Below, piece by piece: positions 8,239 through 15,492 of a stretch of 64,000 nt of DNA. A program made the position numbers and the translations under genes. The notes below the pieces were generated by a model. The model was given only the letters and a program-made list of their open reading frames with translations. It made no database searches and was not told the origin of the DNA. This DNA comes from Acinetobacter nosocomialis NIPH 2119. Its GTDB lineage: Bacteria > Pseudomonadota > Gammaproteobacteria > Pseudomonadales > Moraxellaceae. How positions within the stretch are numbered: the stretch's first letter is position 1; the number at the start of each line of letters is the position of its first letter. The DNA lies in contig NZ_KB849239.1 in NCBI RefSeq assembly GCF_000368085.1, forward strand, positions 2,330,160 through 2,394,159, written 5' to 3'.

Positions 8239-9300
8239 ATGATCGCTGATGCTTGGAAATCTATAGTTAGATTTTATAGAAATGAACAAAAGAATGAGTC
8301 TAGCTATGATCTTTCAGATCCACTTACGGTTCGCCTTCCGCTCAACTTACTTGAGGAAGTAACTAATCAGTCTAAAGCAATTGGTGGTGATCGCTATCGC
8401 TCAAAACACCTTGTTAATTTAATTGATCTTGGGGCTAAATTTTATCGTATTAACTCAGATTTTATTTCCACTTTACCAATTGAACACATCAATTTAATCA
8501 CTCGTTTACACTATGTTTTCAATGAATTAAAACTTCAAACAGAAAAAGTTGCTTTTGAATTAGGTCACGATAACACTTTAAAAGTTTCAAGTTGGTTAAA
8601 TGGATCCCAAATCCCCTCGTTTGAGGATTTAGATCGATTTAGTGATATTTACTTTATCAATTCTGACTGGATAAAATTTGGAAATAGTAGTCCGTATATG
8701 CCTGAATTAACTCCATTCCTTGTTGAAAGAAAATCTTTTCATTACTGGACCGAATCCTTACAAGACATACTTCAGGAATATAAAGGACATCAACCGCATT
8801 CTATAAAGTTGATCCGCGGCGAAGAAGGTAGTTTGCTTGTATCGATTGGTTATGGATCTAATAGAAATGATTGGAAAGTTCGGAGCATCTATTATTCAAA
8901 CCTTAAATTACAATCCATGGATGATATTGGAAATTCGGGGTTTCATTATTTAGTAGAATTAGCAATCCTTTGCATGGTTTTCTACAAATATATAAGAAAA
9001 CCATCTCTAATAATTTCTTATAATATTAAAAAAGATGAAATGAATGCCCTTATTGAAGGTGAGAAACTTCCAATTCATTTTAATATTTGGGGACAAACAA
9101 AAGCTAATTTCTGGTATGAATCTATTTTCGATAAAACTGATACAAACAACCACAATGACAGTTCATATTGGATTGGTGCAACTGAATTATTTAACGCAAT
9201 TCAAGATTCACCGAAATTCAAAAAGTATTACGAAGATCTTCAAAATGAACCACTCGAACAAATTGGGAAAATACTGAATAAGTCACCTTATAGCTTGTAA
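8239..9300 (+). CDS. Putative DNA-binding protein with RHH-like and HTH-like segments
   Basis: This is a 353-aa protein. Residues about 25-72 (PLTVRLPLNLLEEV through KHLVNLIDLGAKFY) look like an Arc/MetJ-type ribbon-helix-helix. Residues about 90-150 (VFNELKLQTEKVAFELG, LKVSSWLNGSQIPSFEDL) look like an XRE-type helix-turn-helix. The C-terminal 200 residues are not recognised. It is the first gene after a strong promoter with inverted half-sites, so autoregulation is likely. It probably controls the two genes that follow. No enzyme motif is visible. Confidence 0.55.
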   Translation: MIADAWKSIVRFYRNEQKNESSYDLSDPLTVRLPLNLLEEVTNQSKAIGGDRYRSKHLVNLIDLGAKFYRINSDFISTLPIEHINLITRLHYVFNELKLQTEKVAFELGHDNTLKVSSWLNGSQIPSFEDLDRFSDIYFINSDWIKFGNSSPYMPELTPFLVERKSFHYWTESLQDILQEYKGHQPHSIKLIRGEEGSLLVSIGYGSNRNDWKVRSIYYSNLKLQSMDDIGNSGFHYLVELAILCMVFYKYIRKPSLIISYNIKKDEMNALIEGEKLPIHFNIWGQTKANFWYESIFDKTDTNNHNDSSYWIGATELFNAIQDSPKFKKYYEDLQNEPLEQIGKILNKSPYSL

Positions 9301-9351
9301 TTTATTTAAAAAATTTAGTTTCCAATCAAAATATTGACTCAAGGAAAAATC

Positions 9352-9912
9352 ATGATTAAAGATTTACATTTTAGCTTCCCGGGTTTTAGTGCAACTACAG
9401 GTTATTGCCACCTAAGAGTTGCTATGAAGTCAACCGAATCAAAAATGGTTATAGTTTGTTCACAATATAAAAATTATTATGGAACATCTGTAACCAATGC
9501 TGTTGAAACAATCGCAGAAAAATTTTTTTATGATGTAGCAAATAAAAATATTGTAAACATCGAAATTCCTAATTTATCAGAATATAAAATATTCTCTAAA
9601 GATAGAAATTTACTTAAAAGGCTTCTCATAAAATTAAAACTGCTAAACGATAAAAATCAATCAAAAAAAATATATCTGAATATTCCTGAGCTTTTTAACA
9701 ATATTCTTTGGATTGAAAGATACCCATTAGATACTGGCCTAAGAGAATTTGAAGATGATTGCCGTTTAGTTAAGATGGACGAACAATTTAACCCACAGTG
9801 GTGTCAAAAAATAAGTGATGAATTCGTAAGACAGGAAACCGGCTTCTCATTATCTGAATTACTTATTGATAATGAGAAGCTTGATCTAAAAAACCTTCAA
9901 AACTTTAAATAA
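9352..9912 (+). CDS. Unknown 186-aa protein of the VPA1262 cluster
   Basis: The ATG at 9352 is chosen because AAGGA lies 6 bp upstream; an in-frame TTG at 9334 is less likely. The protein has no signal peptide, membrane segment or recognised motif. The middle (residues about 60-110) is Lys-rich and the C-terminus is acidic. It lies 51 bp after the DNA-binding gene and 260 bp before the VPA1262-family gene, with a terminator hairpin in between. A partner role in the same system is inferred from position alone. Confidence 0.5.
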   Translation: MIKDLHFSFPGFSATTGYCHLRVAMKSTESKMVIVCSQYKNYYGTSVTNAVETIAEKFFYDVANKNIVNIEIPNLSEYKIFSKDRNLLKRLLIKLKLLNDKNQSKKIYLNIPELFNNILWIERYPLDTGLREFEDDCRLVKMDEQFNPQWCQKISDEFVRQETGFSLSELLIDNEKLDLKNLQNFK

Positions 9913-9974
9913 TACTTATGTTTTAGATGACCAGTACCCGCTGAAAATAACAATTGAAATTTCCTTCGCTCAAA

Positions 9975-10005
9975 AGCCATCTCATAGTAGATGGCTGTTG
10001 TTTTT
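9975..10005 (+). terminator. Terminator-like hairpin before the VPA1262 gene
   Basis: Stem AGCCATCT/AGATGGCT (9975-9982 and 9989-9996) is followed by GTTGTTTTT. It suggests the large downstream gene has its own promoter in the AT-rich 165 bp that follow, or depends on partial read-through. Confidence 0.7.
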
Positions 10006-10171
10006 GAATTTAAAACAGTTTTGCCTGATGAAATATATAATTATTAATTAGCTAAAATTTTACTTATTACTATTTATTAATTTATGATAATTGTTCAATT
10101 ATCAACACAAATTCTTAACGAAATCAAAATTAATCCACAATCATTATTAAGAATCAATTTTAGGAAGCAAA

Positions 10172-13100
10172 ATGCATCAACATGCTCAAGAAAAATTAAA
10201 GTCTCCTACTTTGGACGACATAATAAATGATAGTAGACTAGAGCGATTGTTCTCAAAAAATGTTAAACCCTGTGTTCTTCAGCTGTGGGTATTACAAATA
10301 AAATGCGGCCAATTAAGTGAGAATCGAATAGTTTATGGCCGTCTACTTCCTTATAGTCATTGTAATAACACTTGGAATTTCAGCCATAACAACAAGTTCA
10401 TTACCATTAACTCACAAACTAAAGCTAGAGTAGCTAAACTCACTTTGTACCTTCAAAGTATTCATTGTGCCGATCTCTTACGATTATTGAATGATAGGCA
10501 AACTATTACTCTAATTAGCAAAGAATTAAGGTTTACAATTCCCGAAAGATTAGAAGAAGAATTCGGAAAAACCTCACTATCTCCTACTGATCTGGCTTAC
10601 CGCCCTGTTGCATACCTCATCAATCGCGATGCTTATCATCCTTCACTCTCTAGCCCACATGAAGGAGCTGGAGCATTTAGTGCCTCGATTACCCCAACTG
10701 ATAAGGATGCATTATTTCAACTAGGATCTCTATATAGTCCAACGTTAACTAAGATGGTCGTCAAATCCCTTAATGAAGACACAGGTATGGACTTTTCTAT
10801 TACCGATACCTCTAGATTTGGTGACATAGAATTGCTTGTTTTTCCAACATTAGATGATCAGGAGCGAAACTTATTAGAAATAAACTGGATAAACTCACCA
10901 CACACTTTAATAGCTAGGTTTAATCCCTCTCAGGTACCATACTATAACAGTTTCCAATTTCGTCTTAATGTCGAAAATAATAGTCAAATTACTTATTCAG
11001 TACTCGCTTTAGCAGAAAAAAATGAAGATGGATTATTTGAATGTAGGTTCGAGTTAGATGACCAAATAAGTGCCTGTATAGATAGTACTGAACTAGAGAT
11101 TTTCGGCTTTCGTGATAGTGCTTACAAACAAGGTACGTTATGCTCACGCTGGCAAATTAATTATATTAGGGAAATGCATTTTCAAAGCTATGTTGTTGGT
11201 CATGGTATAGGCCGTTCATATAAGTTCGATTGGCTAGAAAAAACAGCTCAACCCGCTGACAAACTAAGAGTAGAAGCAGCCCTAACGATTAATAACAATA
11301 ATCAAGGTTTTGCTGGCCACGTCGGAGGACGTGGGGTAGATTCATGGGTTCCAGCCAACCGTGAAATAGCTACTCTTTTTAAACGGTTACATCCCCCAAA
11401 ATCGAATGGTCTATTCTGTCCCCGCTGGAGTCAGGGTAATGATAATGGGCGTTTACAACTTGTAGAATGGTTCAAGGCGTTACTAACTCAATATCAACAG
11501 CACCAAATAGTCATTTTTGATCCTTATTTTGAAGATGCAGGTTTAGGCTTATTATTGCTTTACTCTGTACAAAAATCAGACTATATCGTATTCAGATCTC
11601 TACCCAAAACTCCTTCAAAAGATAAACCTCAACGCCGCCAATCAGATAATACGGCTCAGAATGGGATTAATAATCTATTAGCTAATTGTGAGCAAAGCCA
11701 TCACAAGCTAAGAAACCTTAAGTTACGCATTTATGGACTGAAGGAAGGCCGTCTACATGATCGCTATATAATAATTATGGGTAATGATGGTCTTCCAATT
11801 ACAGGTTTTCATCTATCAAACTCATTTCAAAGGGCGGCCGAAAACCACCCACTACTGATTACACCAATTCCATCAGATACTTTACTAGAGGTAGAAGAGT
11901 ATGTGTTATCACTGATACAAGAAGCCAAAGTATCACAGAATCAAGAAAATATTGAAAATACCAATATGCGTCTTCTCTTCGACTCTACAGTTTTACCTCC
12001 TTCAACACCGAAACGGTACGAGCCATTACTCTTTCTCAATAAACCTTTTGCAGGTGAAGTACTTAGTCTTTGGTGTAGTGAGCCTACACTACACGGCTTA
12101 AACAGTAACGTATTGAAAGAACAAATGACTACCCTAGGCCTACTTGAAGGAGAATCTCTCAATTTATCCACAAGAGTAACAAATTTTCATAACTTTTTAG
12201 GTCAACAAGCAGACAACTTCAATAACTTCGGCCCAATCTGGGAAATACTTGGAGATATACTTGCTCACTCACATACTAATGACTATTACATGGAAGAACT
12301 TGAATCTGAACATAATTTTTTAAAATTTTTAGCTCATTTTCTCAAGTTATCATTTAATCGTGAATATACAGAAATAGATAAGAATTTAACTGTAGTAGAG
12401 TCTCAATTCTTTACAAGAACCATCGAAGAGTTACTATATAGCCCATATCAACCACACCACTTATTTCATACGACAAAATATTCTGCTTTAACTTGGTCAG
12501 AATACTTCGCTATTAAGTTCTTATGGCAATTTAATCCAGATGTACTCTTGGAAATTGCCGAAAAACAAATATTAGATATTCCTACAGACAACCAAAGCTC
12601 AAAAATCATACGACTATCCCTCCTAAGCCAAATCGTTAGTGAAATTTCTCTTTCTGTACACATCAGAATCAGTGAAATACAACTAGATCGATTACTTAGT
12701 AGTAGTAGCGCCTTATTCTATTGGATGGGACTACACGCTATTCAAATACAATTAGAAAAACCGAATAGCCTTTCCAAAGCTATATCATTGATAACTAACT
12801 TTACAACCGCCCATCAAATACAAGCCCTTGGTTGGATGATTAATCATGCTGCTAAAAAAACAGAAAATACCGAAACCTATAAAGGTCTTATTACAGCATT
12901 ACATAAAATTTTACCGTCCAAGATTTCCAAAGATGAATTAAAAAGTTTAATTGACTCAATGCGCGGCCATATGAAACAACTGGCTTGGGCAGAACCGTGG
13001 TTATTCCAAGATGTCATTTCTCCTCTACTAGAAAATAATCGAGTTAACGTCGATGATGCCTGTGAGATTTGGACTCAAGAACTCATTTCAATGCTTGAGC

Positions 13101-13543
13101 CAGAAAGTCCAAATACATCTTTATTATTTGACCAAGCACGAGAGGGCCAAACGACTAATATTTGTGCATTCCTTATAGCTCATAGCAGCCCAGAGCAACA
13201 GCAAAGTAGTCTTCAATTGATAAATAATATTTTGCACCAACAGAAAAGGATTATTCAGCAGCCTCTGGCTAGCACTTCAAACTGGTCACGATGGGATAAG
13301 GCATTGAAGATTTCATTATGGATATTAGCCTTCTGCAAATGGTGTGAATACTATCTATCTAAATCTAATCTAAGGAACAATGAATTAGAAAAGCTATCCG
13401 AAAATGCTCATAAATTAGCTAAAGCTAGACCAATCAATGAATGGAGAACTGAAACTTCTGATCAACCTTCAGGGGTTATAGCATTCCTTAATCAAGGAGA
13501 ATCGTTGTTAGCTTCGATCGATGAAATAGAACGCATTTCTTAA
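10172..13543 (+). CDS. VPA1262-family large protein with PLD-like segment
   Basis: This is a 1123-aa protein that I associate with the VPA1262 family, large proteins found in accessory and defence loci. A central segment (about 445-600) resembles a phospholipase D-like phosphodiesterase: DPYFED at 450-455, then LHDRYIIIMG with His529-Asp530-Arg531, then GFHLSNSFQ at 545-553. Canonical PLD enzymes use HxK, so HDR is either a variant or inactive. The C-terminal 500 residues look alpha-helical and repeat-like. The start has AGGAAG 6 bp upstream. It is the last gene before the transposon-end repeats. The substrate is not known; defence is inferred from context. Confidence 0.6.
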   Translation: MHQHAQEKLKSPTLDDIINDSRLERLFSKNVKPCVLQLWVLQIKCGQLSENRIVYGRLLPYSHCNNTWNFSHNNKFITINSQTKARVAKLTLYLQSIHCADLLRLLNDRQTITLISKELRFTIPERLEEEFGKTSLSPTDLAYRPVAYLINRDAYHPSLSSPHEGAGAFSASITPTDKDALFQLGSLYSPTLTKMVVKSLNEDTGMDFSITDTSRFGDIELLVFPTLDDQERNLLEINWINSPHTLIARFNPSQVPYYNSFQFRLNVENNSQITYSVLALAEKNEDGLFECRFELDDQISACIDSTELEIFGFRDSAYKQGTLCSRWQINYIREMHFQSYVVGHGIGRSYKFDWLEKTAQPADKLRVEAALTINNNNQGFAGHVGGRGVDSWVPANREIATLFKRLHPPKSNGLFCPRWSQGNDNGRLQLVEWFKALLTQYQQHQIVIFDPYFEDAGLGLLLLYSVQKSDYIVFRSLPKTPSKDKPQRRQSDNTAQNGINNLLANCEQSHHKLRNLKLRIYGLKEGRLHDRYIIIMGNDGLPITGFHLSNSFQRAAENHPLLITPIPSDTLLEVEEYVLSLIQEAKVSQNQENIENTNMRLLFDSTVLPPSTPKRYEPLLFLNKPFAGEVLSLWCSEPTLHGLNSNVLKEQMTTLGLLEGESLNLSTRVTNFHNFLGQQADNFNNFGPIWEILGDILAHSHTNDYYMEELESEHNFLKFLAHFLKLSFNREYTEIDKNLTVVESQFFTRTIEELLYSPYQPHHLFHTTKYSALTWSEYFAIKFLWQFNPDVLLEIAEKQILDIPTDNQSSKIIRLSLLSQIVSEISLSVHIRISEIQLDRLLSSSSALFYWMGLHAIQIQLEKPNSLSKAISLITNFTTAHQIQALGWMINHAAKKTENTETYKGLITALHKILPSKISKDELKSLIDSMRGHMKQLAWAEPWLFQDVISPLLENNRVNVDDACEIWTQELISMLEPESPNTSLLFDQAREGQTTNICAFLIAHSSPEQQQSSLQLINNILHQQKRIIQQPLASTSNWSRWDKALKISLWILAFCKWCEYYLSKSNLRNNELEKLSENAHKLAKARPINEWRTETSDQPSGVIAFLNQGESLLASIDEIERIS

Positions 13544-13618
13544 AAAGAAAAATTTCTAGCTATATAGTAAGCTGCTAATGCGTACTAACTTAAAAATGGT
13601 AATCAACAAACCACTTTT

Positions 13619-13753
13619 AGGAAAATGACATCAGATGTGTCGTTTTCTTATCAAAATGTCATTGGTTGTGTCGTTTTCTAATGTCATTATGCGTCGCAAG
13701 AATCGCTAAGCTTTTGAATTTCTGAAATGGAAAATGACATCAGATGTGTCGTC
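13619..13753. repeat. Transposon-end repeats (TGTCRTTTTC type) marking the right boundary
   Basis: GAAAATGACA (13621-13630, and 13730-13739) and TGTCGTTTTC (13638-13647, and again near 13670) are inverted forms of the TGTCATTTTC terminus of Tn402/Tn5053-type elements. A 24-bp segment starting GGAAAATGACATCAG occurs twice, 110 bp apart (13620 and 13729). The internal TGTC-containing repeats look like transposase-binding sites. The stretch 13636-13739 starts TGT, ends ACA and is flanked by TCAGA on both sides, like a 104-bp remnant element with 5-bp target duplications. The exact outer end of the main transposon is either 13630 or 13739. Confidence 0.6.
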
Positions 13754-13780
13754 TGACGTTAATTTAGCATTTGCAATAAG

Positions 13781-13808
13781 AAAGCCACTCCTCTTGAGTG
13801 GCTTTTTT
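13781..13808. terminator. Terminator just outside the transposon end
   Basis: Stem AAGCCACTC/GAGTGGCTT with a CTCTT loop and a T-run on the plus strand. It probably belongs to the original chromosomal neighbourhood into which the transposon inserted. Confidence 0.75.
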
Positions 13809-13944
13809 ATCGCGAGTATTTTTAAATTTGATTTTAAATAATATTAAATTATTCACTATATAAATATGTCATTTTCACTTAAATAGAACTTTCTTCACAT
13901 TAGCAACAAATAAATAATGGCTTCTTAATTTAAAAACAATAATA

Positions 13945-14825
13945 GACCTCTTGCGAAAGTAAAAACCACCTCAATCTAAATTTCATGAGATATCAGAAAT
14001 TAAATCGTTTTTCAGATTCTGAATTCCAGCGCTTGGTTGGTGTACCTCGACCAGTTTTTAGTGAAATGATCGAAGTTTTAAAAGAAGTAGAATCACTTAA
14101 AAAGAAATCTGGGCGTCCTCATACTTTAGCTATAGAGGATCAATTATTATTAACACTCAATTACTTACGGAATTACAGCACTCAATTGGAGTTGGCTGCA
14201 AATTACCATATCGCTGAAAGTAATGTGAATCGAACCATTAAAAAGGTTGAAGATGCATTGATGAAATCAAGACGGTTTACTCTGCCAAAACGAAGCATTA
14301 CCACAGCAGACGAACAGTTTAACTGGGTCATTATTGATGCGACAGAATGTTCAATAGAACGTCCGAAAAAAAAATCAGAGTAAGTTCTACAGTGGTAAAA
14401 AGAAGAAACATACGCTAAAAGCACAAGTGATCTATCATCCGAACAGCAAACAAATCATAGGGCTAGATATATCGAATGGCAGTCAGCATGACATTAAATT
14501 GGCAAGAAGAACGGTTAAAAAATTCAAACATTGTAAATATGTTATGACCGATTTAGGGTACTACGGATTAGAGCAAGATGGCTTTAAATTATTGATGCCA
14601 ATAAAGAAAAAGAAGAATTTACCCTTATTTGATGTTGAGAAAAAGTACAATAAAATGATTGGAAAAATACGAGTTGTGATCGAACATATTAATAGTCAAT
14701 TGAAAACATTTAGAATATTAAGTGAACGCTATCGAAATAGACGGAAAAGATTCGGTTTACGCATTAACTTAATCGCTGCACTGGTAAATCGGATGAACTT
14801 GCAATAACGACTTTCGCAAGAGGTC
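13945..14825 (+). mobile_element. IS5-family insertion sequence (IS427-like), 881 bp
   Basis: The ends are perfect 16-bp inverted repeats (GACCTCTTGCGAAAGT, 13945-13960 and 14810-14825) flanked by TA on both sides, the short duplication expected of this group. The single transposase is split over two frames. The element looks intact. It sits between the transposon end and the repeat-protein gene, so both boundaries of the accessory DNA carry mobile sequences. Confidence 0.9.
13985..14807 (+). CDS. IS5-family DDE transposase, two frames joined by +1 frameshift
   Basis: Frame A (13985-14383) holds a helix-turn-helix (QLELAANYHIAESNVNRTI) and the first catalytic Asp in NWVIIDATE. Frame B (to 14807) holds YVMTDLGYYG with the second Asp and IGKIRVVIEHINSQLK with the catalytic Glu. 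The frames meet at a run of nine A (14366-14374). A +1 shift after the AAA codons gives PKKK followed by QSKFYSGKKKKHT, the expected family sequence. This is probably programmed slippage, as in related two-ORF IS5 elements, but decay cannot be excluded. Confidence 0.85.
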
Positions 14826-14826
14826 T

Positions 14827-15492
14827 AATACTAATACCAAAATATTTTATAGATAAAAACCAATAATATAAATATATAAAAAACTCTTGTTTTTAAAAAA
14901 CTTTTATAATTAAAACTAGGCGTCGGCTGACCCGCTTTTGCTTTTAAACGAATATAAACTCAGCCGACGAGCTAGATATACCAAATTATTTCAATAAAAA
15001 CCAACATCAATACTATTATTTTACAAATAAAAATAGAATATTAATTAAAAAATTCAGAAAACAAATATATCCAATTTAAATATTTGTTTTATTTAAAGAA
15101 TAACAAACCGCTAAAAACCGAATTAAACAATTAGAATAAAAACAAAGAGTTATCAAATTAAAACCACCATAAAGAAGTAAAATTATTTTTATTTCAATAA
15201 TATAGATTATGTTTTATTTTATAATTTAAATAAAAATATATTATTTAAAATTTATAAAACCTTATTAGGTTACCTCATATTTTGTGTTTAAAAATGTTAT
15301 TAAAAATAACTCTATTTTTTATTTTATTGATTTTAAATATATTTAGATATGCTTCACATGACCAGTGACAGATTACACATCTTGACACCAAATAGTAAAA
15401 AATTAAATACTCTTTACCAATTATGTGCACAGAAGCACATAATCAACAAATAGTAATAAAAATATCTCAAACAAATCACATGGAAATAGATT
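14827..15492. other. AT-rich intergenic region upstream of the repeat-protein gene
   Basis: There are 666 bp with no convincing ORF. The only distinct element is a 10-bp inverted repeat, CGTCGGCTGA (14921-14930) and TCAGCCGACG (14960-14969), which is GC-rich in an otherwise very AT-rich setting. It could be a hairpin in a long leader, a protein-binding site or a mobile-element relic. GGAAA lies upstream of the ATG at 15493. Confidence 0.5.

Noticed and set aside
10096..10123. Possible degenerate pdif site upstream of the VPA1262 gene
   Set aside because: About 15 of 22 arm positions match; too weak in such AT-rich DNA.
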